A DNA stretch of 64,000 bases from an uncultured Myxococcales bacterium (GTDB lineage Bacteria; Myxococcota_A; UBA9042): assembly GCA_903842345.1 (NCBI GenBank), contig CAIMLR010000002.1:1-64000 (forward strand), written 5' to 3'. Of this stretch, positions 55,271 through 64,000 are shown one piece after another (within the stretch, counting starts at the first letter, position 1; each line of letters begins with the position of its first letter). Below the pieces are notes generated by a model. That model did no database searches, was not told the DNA's origin, and saw only the letters and a program-made list of their open reading frames with translations. Position numbers and translations under genes: made by a program.

Positions 55271-58200
55271 TTACTGGCAGATCACCTGGATGTCATCCAA
55301 GTAGATCTTCGCGGACGTCGACCCGGCCTGCTTCACCAGGTACATGCTCGGCGCATTGAGGTCATACGACGCCTTGGTGGGCGAGGCAATCCACGTCAAC
55401 TTCAGCCAGCCGGCGGAATTCTCGCAGGCATGGTCCGCCACCGGCTCCGTCAGGTCACCCGCCAGCGCCGCCAGCGTCGTCAAAGGCGCGAGACCGGCAG
55501 CCAGCGGTGACACGCGGAACCAGAAGACCGCGCTGGAAGCCACCGTCGCGCAGTTCGCGGGCGCGTTGGCAACCGTGGAGTTGACCTGGGCGATCATCGT
55601 TGCGCCGAGCACCGGCAGTTGGAAGACCGTACCCTTGGCCGCCGAGCCGGTCATGTAGGTCAGCTTCGTGTCGGTCGCGTTGGTGTCGTACTGCGCGAAC
55701 GCGGACGTCGTGCCAGACACGGCGTAGACCGTGCTCGCGGCCCAAGCCTTGAACTTGGCAACGGAATCCGTAGTAGCAACGGTCCACTTCGCCATGCCGC
55801 CGGACTCGAAGTCGTCCGCGAGGCAGAGGTACGTGCACGTGCCGCTGACCGCGATGTCATCGATTTCGACGGTGCCCTTCGCGCCCGTGCCCGAGCCGGT
55901 CGTGACGACGATGTCGATGTCCACCGTGCTGTTGACGAACGCCGTCAGGTCGTACGACTGCACCGACCACCCGCTGGTGTTGGCGCACTGCTTGTACAGC
56001 TCCACAACCGTGCCGGTCGCCGTGTTGACCCGCACCGAGACATCGTCCGCGCCACACGTGGTGTCGCCGAAGTTCGTCTTGACCGCGAAGTACAGCATGT
56101 TGCCCGTAACCACGCTGATCTGCGGGATCGTCATCTTCGCAACCTGGGCGGTGCCGCTCGTCGGCTTGCCGTTCCACGTGGCCACCAGTTCCGACGTGCC
56201 GGTGTGACCCGCCGTCGCCGCAGCGCCCCACGTCACGTACGTCGCGTCCGTGGTGCTGGCCTTCCAGGACTGCGGCATCGTGTACGGCACATCGACTTCA
56301 CCCGTGCCGCGCGCTTCAAAGTCCACGCCCACGCAAGTCGTCGAGCACATGCCCGTCACCTTGACGTTGTCGATCGTGGCCAGGAACGGCGTCGTGGTCG
56401 GCTTGTTCAGGCCCGTCGCCGTCTGGAAGATCAGATCAATCGGCGCGCCGGCCCAAGCCGAGAGCGGCAGAACGATGTGGGTCTTCGTCGGCACATCGCA
56501 GTACGACTTCAGGATGGTCTCGTTGATGAGCACATCCACCCGGCCGGCGGTGCAATCCTGCGCGCCGCCCGTCAGCAACAGGTCAAACTCCAGCTGCGTC
56601 GAACCCGTCGACTGAATGTACAGCTTGCGCGCTTCAAGACGCGTCGCCGTGTGCACGGTGTTCGGATCCTGCCACGTCGTCGCATTCCAGGTGACTTCGT
56701 AGTCGCTGTTGGTCACGTTGTACGTCCACGCCGCGGCGGCCGGCGTGCGGCTGCGAACGACCATGTTGGCCGAGAGCGGGCCGCTGCCGTCAAAGGTCTC
56801 ATTGAAGCAAGCGCCGCAACCCGCGATCGCGGTGTACGCGCAGGTGCCGGTCTTGGCGTCGCACGCATCCGTGGTGCAGGGGTTGCTGTCGTCGCACACG
56901 ACCGTGCTGCCGGCGACGCAGCTGCCGCCGGTGCAGTAGTCGCCTGAGGTGCACGCGCTGCCGTCGCTGCAGGTGAGCATGACGGTCGGCTGGCAATTGC
57001 CCGCGGTGAGGGTCGCGTCCGGCGAGATGCACTTGTAGCCGGTGGGGCAGGTGTCGGGACTGGCAGTCGTGACACAGGCCACAGCCGGATTGAGCGCGCC
57101 ATAGCTGACCGACGGCGTGACGGTGCAGTTGAAGGAGGCGGTGCCGGTGCTCGCGCACGCCGCAACGTTGCAGTCTTTCTGGAACGCCGCGCAGGTCTGG
57201 GATTCGCCGGCCGCGCAGGCGCCGCCAAAGCAGGAGTCGCCCTTGGTGCAGCCGTTGCCGTCCGCGTCGCACGTTGTGCCGTCGGTGACCGCCAGGTCCT
57301 GACAGAGGTACTTGTCATACGCCAGGGACGTGCACTTCTTCTGCACGCACTGGACGGACGAGGTCCCGCAGCTGACCGCGGCGCCCGCTTTGCAGGTACC
57401 GGCAGCACACGCGTCGTTCTGCGTGCAGCCGTCGTTGTCGGCGTCGCAAACCGTGCCGTTGGCCTTGGGGTTGCCGCTGCAGATGAACGTCTGGGCGCTC
57501 GTGCTCTGGCACGCACCGGTGGCGCAGGCGTTGGTCAACGTGTTGCAGTCCACCGCCGGGCCGGGCACGCAAGCGCCAAGCGCGTTGCAGGCGTCGCCCT
57601 TGGTGCAGCCTGAATTGTCCGAGTTGCAGACCGTGCCGACGGAAGCCGGGACGACGATGCAGCTGTTCTGCGAGTTGCCAAGCGACGTGCAGGTGCCGAT
57701 CTGGCAGCCGTCCGTCGACGTCTGGCTGGAGCAGTCCTTGGCCGGGCCAGGCGTGCATTTGCCGGACAGGCAAGCGTCGCCGACGGTGCAGCCGTTCTGG
57801 TCCGCTTCGCAAGGCAGCTTGTCGATCTTGGGCGCACCGACGCAGGTGAATGTGCTCGTGCCGCCCTGTTTGCAGGCGCCAGTCGCGCAGTCGGTCGTCG
57901 CAGTTGTGCAGTCGGGCGCGGTGCCGGGCACGCAGGAGCCCTGCACGCACTTGTCGCCCTGAGTGCAGCCGTTGGAGTCAGCGTCACACGGCTGGTTCTC
58001 GTTCAGCGGCGTCGGAATACATGCGCCAAAGCCGGAGTTCGCCGTCTTGTCGCACACGCCCAACGAGCAAACGGTCGTCTGCTTGGAGCAGTCGAACGAC
58101 TTGGTGCCCGCCTGGCATTTGCCGGCTTTGCAGAAGTCGCCGACCGAGCAGAGTTGCTGGTCGTCGCACGCGGTGTTGTCCGCCGCGGTCGCCGTTTTGC

Positions 58201-61200
58201 ACGTGAACGAGTTGGCGCCCGTCGAGCTGCAAGTCCCAACCTGACAGGTGCCGGCAACGCCCGCGCAATTCACTGCATCGCCGGCAACGCATTTGCCCGC
58301 GGCGCAGTGGTCGTTTGAGGTGCAGCCATTGGCATCCGAGTCGCATGCGACGGTCACGTCAAGCGGCATCGCGATGCACTTGAAGCCCTTGACCGCGTTG
58401 GGGTCCTCGACGCACGCGCTGCCATTGCAGGTGTCCTTGACGGACGCGCAGTCGTTGAGCACGCCGGCTTTGCAGACGCCGTTGTAGCACGAGTCGCTGA
58501 CGGTGCAGCCCTTGCCGTCTTCGCACGCCGCGCCGTTCAGGCTCTGCGACATGCCGCACTTGCCGGTCTGCGCGTCGCACGTGTTGTGCAGGCAGGGGCC
58601 ATCGCCGGTCGAGTCGCACTGGACGATCGTCAGGTCCTGGACGCACATGTAATGGCCGAGCGCGGGCTTGTTCACGCAGCGGAAGGTGCCGTCACAGGCA
58701 TTGCCGTTCGGGTCCAGCCATTTGCACTCGCTGTCGAGCTTGGTCGTGTCGCAGTAGGCCGGGCAGAGCACCGGGTCGAGCTGGCCGCCGCCGCACGTGC
58801 CGGACTGGCAGACCGTGTTCTGCGTGCACTTTTCGCCATCGTCGCAAGCCGCGCCTTCGCCGGCGTCCGTGTGGACGCAACCGGAGATCGCGTTGCAGAC
58901 GTCCAACGTGCAGGCGTTGCCGTCATCGCAGTTCAGCGGCGTGCCCACGCAGGCGCCGGAGACGCAGCCGTCGTTCGTGCACACGTTGTTGTCCGTGCAG
59001 GTGGCGGCGTCCGGCAGTTCCAGGTGCGTGCAGCCCTTGGTCTTGTCGCACGTGTCCGCGGTGCAGCTGTTCTTGTCGTCGCAAACGACCGGTGCGCCGC
59101 CGGCGCAGACGCCGGTGCTGCACGTCGTCTTGTCGGTGCAGGCGTCGCCGTCGTCGCAGAAGCCGCCGTCGACGTTCTGGTGCTTGCAGCCCAGGACCTG
59201 GTCGCAGGTGTCGTTTGTGCACGAGTTGCCGTCATCGCACGTGTTCTGCGAGTTCTGGCAGCCCTTGAGCTTGTCGCAGACGTCGTTGGTGCAGATGTTC
59301 TTGTCGTCGCAGCTCAGCGTGATGCCGGAGCAGCCGCCGCCCTGGCACTTGTCGAACTGCGTGCAGGCGTCGCCGTCGTCGCAGAGCGCGCCGTCGTTCT
59401 GGACCGTGACGCAGCCGGTGACCGGCGAGCACGTCAAGTTGGTCTTGCAAACGGTGCCGGTCGAGCAGTCCGTGATCGCGCCCGCGCAGACGCCGGCGCC
59501 CGTGCAATAGTCCGGTCCGGTGCATTCATTGGCGTCCGTGCACGGCTGGCCGGTCGCGGTCGTGAACACGCAGGTGCCGTCCTTGCACACGTCGTTCGTG
59601 CACTGGTTGCCGTCGTCGCAGGACTTGGTCTTGCCGACGCAAATCGCGTTCACGCAGACGTCCTGGATGGTGCAGGCGTTGCCGTCGTCGCAGTCCTTGC
59701 CGTTGAACACGACGTTCTTGCAGCCGCCGTTGCCGTCGCAGGCGTCGATGGTGCACGAGTTGTTGTCGTCGCAATTCAGCGCCGAGCTGAGGCACGTGCC
59801 GTCTTTGCAGTGATCCGGCGCGGAGCACGGGTCGCCGTCGGTGCAGGTCAGCGTGTCGTCCAACGTGTGCGCGCAGCCGCCCTTCTTGGCGCAGGTGTCC
59901 GCGGTGCACTGGTTGTTGTCGTCGCAGTTCAGCGCGGTACCGACGCAGCTGCCGGTCTTGCACGAGTCGTTGGTCGTGCAGTCGTTGTTGTCATTGCACA
60001 CGCCGCCAGCGGCGAGCGGCGCGTGGTCGCAACCAAACGCCGGGTCGCAGAAGTCCGTGGTGCAGGGGTTGCCGTCGTCGCAGTTGGCCTGCGTGTTCGA
60101 CTTGCAAATGCCCGTCTGGCAGGTCTCGCTCAGCGTGCAGGCGTCCGAGTCGTCGCACGCGACGTTGTCGACCTTGGCCACCGGGCTGCAGATGCCGCTC
60201 GCGGGTGTGCAGACGTTGTCCTGGCACGTGTTGGTCAGCTTGCCGCAGGTCACAACGGTCGTCGCGTCCGGCTTGCAGAAGGCCTGCTGGCACGTGAGGA
60301 CGCCGTTGCACAGGTTGCCGTCGTCAAAGCCCGCGCACTGCGCGTTCGTCGTGCAGCCGCAGGTGTTCTGGTCGCCCACGCACTTGCCGGCGAGGCAGGT
60401 GTCCGTCGGCGTGCACTTGGAGCCGTCGTCGCACTTCGTCGCGTCCGCGACGGCGGCGTGCTTGCAGCCAATCGTCGAGTCGCAGCTGTCCGTGGTGCAG
60501 GCGTTGTTGTCGTCGCAGTTCAGCGCCACGCCTTTGCAGGTGCCAAGGCCGTCGCACTGGGCGTTGGCCAGGCACTTGTCGCCGGTGCAGAACGTGCCCG
60601 CGTTGAACTTGACGATGCCGCACACGCCGTTGTCCGGGTTGCACGTGTTCTTGGTGCAGGAGTTGTCCTTGGTGCTGTCGCACTTGACGACCGTCGCCTG
60701 GTCCGTGTCGCAGACCTTGCCCTTGTAGCTGTCAATGCACTTGATCGTGCCGTTGCAGAAGTCCTGGTCGTTGTACTTGGTGCAATCCGCGTTCGAGTTG
60801 CAGCTGTTGCACTTGTTGTCAGCCGGCAACTGCGTGCACTTGCCCGCGTCGCAATAGTCGTTCTGCGTGCAGCCCAGGCCGTCGTCGCACTTGGTGCCGC
60901 CCGCGAGCGGAATGTGCTGGCAGCCCTTGATGCTGTCGCAGAGGTCGTTGGTGCACGGGTTGCCGTCATTGCAGTCGGCCTTGGTGCCGGCGCACTTGCC
61001 GCCCGCGCAGAGGTCGTTGCTGGTGCAGTTGTCACCGTCGTTGCACGGACCGTCAAACTTCAAGTGCGTGCAGTTGGTGGCCGACGGCGCGGTCGGGTCG
61101 CAGGCGTCAGACGTGCAAGCGTCGGTGTCCGCGCAGTCCTTGGCGGAACCTTTGCACGTCGTGCCGATGCACTTGTCGACGACCGTGCAGTTGTCGCCGT

Positions 61201-62668
61201 CGTCGCAGAACGCGGACGTGGTGACCGGCGTGTGCAAGCAGCCCGAGCCGGGGAGGCAGGAGTCGTTGGTGCACGTGTTCTTGTCGTCGCAGTCGGTCGG
61301 CAGGCCGCTGCAGGCGCCGGAGGTGCAAGCGTCGCCGCTCGTGCACTTGTTGCCGTCGTCGCACACGTCGCCATCGATCTTCTTGGTCGCGACGCACTGG
61401 CCGCAGACCTGCGCGCCGCTCGTGCCGGGCGAACACTTCTTGGGATCGCACGCGTCATCGGTGCAGGGATTGCCGTCGTTGCAGACCAGCGTCGTGCCGC
61501 TGCATTTCTGGTTGGTGCACATATCGATCTTGGTGCAAACGTCGCCGTCGTCGCAGGGGGTGCCATTCGGCGCGGCTGACGGCGTCAAGGTGCCAGTCGC
61601 CGGATCGCAGGTCACCAGCTGGCAGGCCGCCAACTGCTGGGACTTTGTCACATCCGTGCCTTTGCAGCTGCCGGATTTCAGGCAAACGTCGTTGTCCGTG
61701 CACTTGTCGTTGTCGTCGCAGGCAACCGTCGTACCGACCGGGATCGCGACCGGCGTGAAGACGCAGCCCTTGACCTTGTCGCAAGCGTCCGTCGTACACG
61801 GGCTGTTGTCGTTGCACACGACGGTCGAGCCGCCCGCGCAGTCGCCCGTGGCGCACTTCTCGTCGCTGGTGCAAGCGTTGCCGTCGTCGCAGAACAGGCC
61901 GTCCGCGCTGGCCTTGGCGACCTTGCCGCACTGACCCGTCGCTGAATCGCAGGTGTTGTTGTAGCAGGTCGTCGTCGGGTCGTCGCAGAGCTTGGCGGCG
62001 CCGAGGCACACGCCGCCCGCCTGGCAGGAGTCGCCGGACGTGCACGCGTTGCCGTCATCGCACTTGGTCGTGTTGCTGGCGGTCGTGATGATCGCGCACG
62101 TGCCGTCGGGATTGTTGGCGCACAGGCAGTTCAGGCAGGTGTTGGTCTTGCCGTCCTTGTCCTTGCCGTAGTTGGCATCGGTGCCGGCCTGGCAAGCGCC
62201 AGCGGCGTCGCACTTGTCGCCAGCCGAACAGGCTTTGCCGTCGTCGCAAGCCGTGCCGGCCTTGGCGGGCGTGCTGCTGCCGTCGCAGGTGCCGGTCGCG
62301 CAGCTCCACACGTGGCAGGGGTCGGGATCACCGAGCTTGTCCTGACAGTCGGCCTTCACGGTCGCGGGCGTGCAAGCCACGGGACCGGTGTCCGTCGTGT
62401 CTTTGGAGTCCTTGTCGGTCGTATCGCCGGTCTTGATGTCCGAGGACCCGGTGTCGCCGTCCTCGCTGACGCCGTCGGCTTGATCCGTCGTGTCGGAGCC
62501 TTCGATCGTCGCGTCGTCGGTCGCCGTGGTCTTGGTGCCGCATGCACCCAGCGCCAGTGCGAGGGCGAGCGTGAGCAGCCAGGCCGCCGATCGGGAAGAA
62601 GTGTGAACCCTCGACTCCTCGCCCGAGACCAGACGACAAGCACTCAAAATCAGTGTGGATTTGCGCAT
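55271..62668 (-). CDS. Largest Cys-repeat lipoprotein (2,465 residues) with three C-terminal beta domains
   Basis: The ATG at 62668 has GGAGG upstream and gives a signal peptide with lipobox (ALALGAC). An acidic Thr/Asp linker follows. Most of the protein is a tandem array of Cys modules of two kinds: CDDGNxCTxDxC units, then a block (about 57050-58370) of CDADxNGCTxGDxC units. Unlike the 1,947-residue protein, these hinges show almost no N-X-T sequons. The C-terminal end carries three jelly-roll or MAM-like domains, each ending in a Cys-flanked 'DNVKVTG' or 'DDIAVSG' strand. It is likely a very long surface stalk with a multi-domain head. It is downstream of another Cys-rich gene on the same strand. 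Confidence 0.8.
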   Translation of the reverse strand: MRKSTLILSACRLVSGEESRVHTSSRSAAWLLTLALALALGACGTKTTATDDATIEGSDTTDQADGVSEDGDTGSSDIKTGDTTDKDSKDTTDTGPVACTPATVKADCQDKLGDPDPCHVWSCATGTCDGSSTPAKAGTACDDGKACSAGDKCDAAGACQAGTDANYGKDKDGKTNTCLNCLCANNPDGTCAIITTASNTTKCDDGNACTSGDSCQAGGVCLGAAKLCDDPTTTCYNNTCDSATGQCGKVAKASADGLFCDDGNACTSDEKCATGDCAGGSTVVCNDNSPCTTDACDKVKGCVFTPVAIPVGTTVACDDNDKCTDNDVCLKSGSCKGTDVTKSQQLAACQLVTCDPATGTLTPSAAPNGTPCDDGDVCTKIDMCTNQKCSGTTLVCNDGNPCTDDACDPKKCSPGTSGAQVCGQCVATKKIDGDVCDDGNKCTSGDACTSGACSGLPTDCDDKNTCTNDSCLPGSGCLHTPVTTSAFCDDGDNCTVVDKCIGTTCKGSAKDCADTDACTSDACDPTAPSATNCTHLKFDGPCNDGDNCTSNDLCAGGKCAGTKADCNDGNPCTNDLCDSIKGCQHIPLAGGTKCDDGLGCTQNDYCDAGKCTQLPADNKCNSCNSNADCTKYNDQDFCNGTIKCIDSYKGKVCDTDQATVVKCDSTKDNSCTKNTCNPDNGVCGIVKFNAGTFCTGDKCLANAQCDGLGTCKGVALNCDDNNACTTDSCDSTIGCKHAAVADATKCDDGSKCTPTDTCLAGKCVGDQNTCGCTTNAQCAGFDDGNLCNGVLTCQQAFCKPDATTVVTCGKLTNTCQDNVCTPASGICSPVAKVDNVACDDSDACTLSETCQTGICKSNTQANCDDGNPCTTDFCDPAFGCDHAPLAAGGVCNDNNDCTTNDSCKTGSCVGTALNCDDNNQCTADTCAKKGGCAHTLDDTLTCTDGDPCSAPDHCKDGTCLSSALNCDDNNSCTIDACDGNGGCKNVVFNGKDCDDGNACTIQDVCVNAICVGKTKSCDDGNQCTNDVCKDGTCVFTTATGQPCTDANECTGPDYCTGAGVCAGAITDCSTGTVCKTNLTCSPVTGCVTVQNDGALCDDGDACTQFDKCQGGGCSGITLSCDDKNICTNDVCDKLKGCQNSQNTCDDGNSCTNDTCDQVLGCKHQNVDGGFCDDGDACTDKTTCSTGVCAGGAPVVCDDKNSCTADTCDKTKGCTHLELPDAATCTDNNVCTNDGCVSGACVGTPLNCDDGNACTLDVCNAISGCVHTDAGEGAACDDGEKCTQNTVCQSGTCGGGQLDPVLCPAYCDTTKLDSECKWLDPNGNACDGTFRCVNKPALGHYMCVQDLTIVQCDSTGDGPCLHNTCDAQTGKCGMSQSLNGAACEDGKGCTVSDSCYNGVCKAGVLNDCASVKDTCNGSACVEDPNAVKGFKCIAMPLDVTVACDSDANGCTSNDHCAAGKCVAGDAVNCAGVAGTCQVGTCSSTGANSFTCKTATAADNTACDDQQLCSVGDFCKAGKCQAGTKSFDCSKQTTVCSLGVCDKTANSGFGACIPTPLNENQPCDADSNGCTQGDKCVQGSCVPGTAPDCTTATTDCATGACKQGGTSTFTCVGAPKIDKLPCEADQNGCTVGDACLSGKCTPGPAKDCSSQTSTDGCQIGTCTSLGNSQNSCIVVPASVGTVCNSDNSGCTKGDACNALGACVPGPAVDCNTLTNACATGACQSTSAQTFICSGNPKANGTVCDADNDGCTQNDACAAGTCKAGAAVSCGTSSVQCVQKKCTSLAYDKYLCQDLAVTDGTTCDADGNGCTKGDSCFGGACAAGESQTCAAFQKDCNVAACASTGTASFNCTVTPSVSYGALNPAVACVTTASPDTCPTGYKCISPDATLTAGNCQPTVMLTCSDGSACTSGDYCTGGSCVAGSTVVCDDSNPCTTDACDAKTGTCAYTAIAGCGACFNETFDGSGPLSANMVVRSRTPAAAAWTYNVTNSDYEVTWNATTWQDPNTVHTATRLEARKLYIQSTGSTQLEFDLLLTGGAQDCTAGRVDVLINETILKSYCDVPTKTHIVLPLSAWAGAPIDLIFQTATGLNKPTTTPFLATIDNVKVTGMCSTTCVGVDFEARGTGEVDVPYTMPQSWKASTTDATYVTWGAAATAGHTGTSELVATWNGKPTSGTAQVAKMTIPQISVVTGNMLYFAVKTNFGDTTCGADDVSVRVNTATGTVVELYKQCANTSGWSVQSYDLTAFVNSTVDIDIVVTTGSGTGAKGTVEIDDIAVSGTCTYLCLADDFESGGMAKWTVATTDSVAKFKAWAASTVYAVSGTTSAFAQYDTNATDTKLTYMTGSAAKGTVFQLPVLGATMIAQVNSTVANAPANCATVASSAVFWFRVSPLAAGLAPLTTLAALAGDLTEPVADHACENSAGWLKLTWIASPTKASYDLNAPSMYLVKQAGSTSAKIYLDDIQVICQ
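57050..58370 (-). repeat. Second-type Cys-module array in the 2,465-residue lipoprotein
   Basis: These in-frame units read NGCTxGDxCxxGxCxPG followed by a short Cys-containing hinge (TCxxGxC). They differ from the CDDGN-type units that fill the rest of the gene. Some sit where the chain approaches its C-terminal domains. The boundary between the two repeat types may reflect a domain-fusion point. Confidence 0.6.
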
Positions 62669-62904
62669 AGGTTCCTCCCCCCGGGGATTCTTCGACGTCA
62701 CGAGACCGACGGTCCGCTGGAATTGCGTTGCCCCCAAAGGACAAGCGCATCCATGCTACCTTATCAGAGCCTGCCACAACCGGGCAAGTTCTTGGGAATA
62801 AACTTCCGAGATGGTGAAGCAGCTTCGGCGCACAGCCGCAGCTTCACCTTCGGTTGTCACCCGCGCCTGGGGGGATCAAAGGCGCGGCACGGATCTGACC
62901 CGCC
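62669..62904. other. Intergenic region with terminator-like hairpin
   Basis: GGTGAAGC (62813-62820) and GCTTCACC (62841-62848) form a perfect 8-bp stem. CCGA/TCGG can extend it and an inner GGC/GCC stem lies in the loop. It sits downstream of the edge Cys-rich gene on the minus strand and upstream of the next Cys-rich gene, so it may end the first transcript. The T-run is weak. Confidence 0.45.
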
Positions 62905-64000
62905 CTACGGCGTGGACAGCAAGAAGTCCAGACACACGGGCACGACGCAAGTGACGCAAATGCTCTTGCACGTTGCGCCACCACATGAGAATGGCTGCGA
63001 TTTTTGGGTCGGGACGCACTTGCCCGCCGACGTGCACACGCCCGCGATGTTCTGGTCCTGACACAGATCGAGCTTCACCGTCGTCGAGCAGGTCTTGTTC
63101 GGCTGCGGGAAGCACTGGCCACCGGCGCACTGGCCGATCGGGCACTCCGTCGACGTCGAGGTGCACGCGGCGAAGTCGTTGTTTTCATGAACGCAACCGT
63201 CCGCCATGTTGGGATCGCACTTGTCGATCGTGCACGGGTTGCCATCGTCGCAGCTCGGCGTCTTGCCGCTCAAGCACTTGCCGCCCGAGCAGACGTCACC
63301 CACGGTGCACGAATTGCCGTCTTCGCACGGCTTGCTGCTGCTGATGTGCTTGCACACGCCGGCCACGCACACGTCGTCGGTGCACTGCTCGCCGTCGCTC
63401 TGGCAAGGCAAGCTGTCGGTGATGATGTGCTTGCACGCGCCGGTCTTGCACACGTCGAGCGTGCACGCGACGCCGTCATCGGCGCACGGCGTGTCATCGG
63501 ACGATTTGACATGGACGCAGCCGGTGAACGGGTCGCAGCTGTCCGCGGTGCACGGGTCGTTGTCATCGCAGTTCATGTTGTTGCCGCCGACGCACTTGCC
63601 GCTCAGGCACTTGTCGGTCTGCGTGCAGATCGAGCCGTCGTCGCACGCCATGCCGCCCAACTGCACGTGCTGGCACGAGCCGTCGGTGTTGCACGTGTCC
63701 TTGGTGCACGGGTCGCCGTCTTCGCACAGGCCTTCGTCGGTCTTGCCGTCGCAGTTGTCGTCGAGGCCGTTGCAGGCTTCTGGCGCCGCGGGCTTGCCGT
63801 CGCACTTGGCGACGCCGTTGGTGCATTCGGTCAGCTTGCCGTAGCAGTACGTGTTGCCGACGTTGAACTCGTTGAGCGGAATCTTGCACTTGGCGTTGGC
63901 CAACGAGATGTCGTCCGTGATGCCGTTGCAGTCGTCGTCAATGCCGTTGCATTCCTCGGTGTTGGGCACCGCGGCGCTGCATTCCGCCAAACCGTCGACG
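62905..64000 (-). CDS. Cys-repeat/MopE-like protein, N-terminus cut by window edge
   Basis: The frame remains open to the right edge, so the true start lies outside the window; about 364 residues are visible. It begins with MopE-like metal-binding motifs (CNGIDDDCNGITDD and CNGLDDNCDGKTDEG), which in MopE bind copper or calcium. Cys modules of the CDDGSxCTQTDxC type follow. It ends with 'CVTCVVPVCLDFLLSTP'. It is the fifth Cys-rich surface-type gene of the window and lies directly upstream of the largest one on the same strand. A signal peptide or lipobox cannot be seen from this fragment. Confidence 0.75.
   Translation of the reverse strand, partial: VDGLAECSAAVPNTEECNGIDDDCNGITDDISLANAKCKIPLNEFNVGNTYCYGKLTECTNGVAKCDGKPAAPEACNGLDDNCDGKTDEGLCEDGDPCTKDTCNTDGSCQHVQLGGMACDDGSICTQTDKCLSGKCVGGNNMNCDDNDPCTADSCDPFTGCVHVKSSDDTPCADDGVACTLDVCKTGACKHIITDSLPCQSDGEQCTDDVCVAGVCKHISSSKPCEDGNSCTVGDVCSGGKCLSGKTPSCDDGNPCTIDKCDPNMADGCVHENNDFAACTSTSTECPIGQCAGGQCFPQPNKTCSTTVKLDLCQDQNIAGVCTSAGKCVPTQKSQPFSCGGATCKSICVTCVVPVCLDFLLSTP

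Overview
The window looks like a chromosomal segment of a high-GC Gram-negative bacterium of the Myxococcota or a related former 'Deltaproteobacteria' lineage. The evidence is a complete alternative complex III operon, a LexA operator resembling the Myxococcus box, MopE-type and myxobacterial disulfide-rich repeats, PEGA/TPR proteins, an FHA-linked enhancer-binding protein, and several very long Cys-rich lipoproteins. No rRNA, tRNA, prophage, insertion sequence or CRISPR array was recognised. The species cannot be named from this sequence.

Layout. Positions 1-8.9 kb hold housekeeping and regulatory genes: rluD and a polymerase/ligase-TPR membrane protein on the minus strand, then on the plus strand a small helical protein, an FHA-AAA+ activator, aroQ, efp and a TPR protein. 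At 8.9-14 kb lie a D12-class DNA adenine methylase and lexA (one minus-strand unit with a promoter and likely LexA operator), facing rnd and an STT3-like glycosyltransferase gene. At 14-20.4 kb are the first Cys-rich lipoprotein, an Hpt phosphotransfer protein, an OmpR-type response regulator, an Ig-like lipoprotein, and a purine/pyrimidine salvage pair (purine nucleoside phosphorylase, cdd). At 20.6-26.5 kb is one giant plus-strand lipoprotein gene with 30 Cys modules and a fibrinogen-like C-terminal end.

From 26.5 to 44.6 kb everything is on the minus strand. This stretch holds actABCDEF (alternative complex III, moving electrons from quinol to cytochrome c or an oxidase), then a PEGA/TPR outer-membrane-type protein, an orphan PAAR protein, two tandem DUF3857/transglutaminase-type giants (the second lacks the catalytic Cys), and a small helix protein. 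From 44.9 to 64 kb come a degenerate GGDEF protein, a lamin-tail/TSP3 lipoprotein, a CxxCxxCC-type protein, PspA with a YbjN-like partner, a small lipoprotein, a PEGA protein, a 2,465-residue Cys-rich lipoprotein and a further Cys-rich gene cut by the window edge.

The unusual theme is cell-surface architecture. Four complete lipoproteins share the same plan: lipobox, an acidic Asp/Thr/Ala linker, a disulfide-rich stalk and a beta-rich domain near or at the end. A fifth, edge-truncated gene has the same kind of stalk. An STT3-like enzyme is encoded nearby, and about half of the modules of the 1,947-residue protein carry an N-X-T sequon at one fixed position. Whether these belong to one system is inference.
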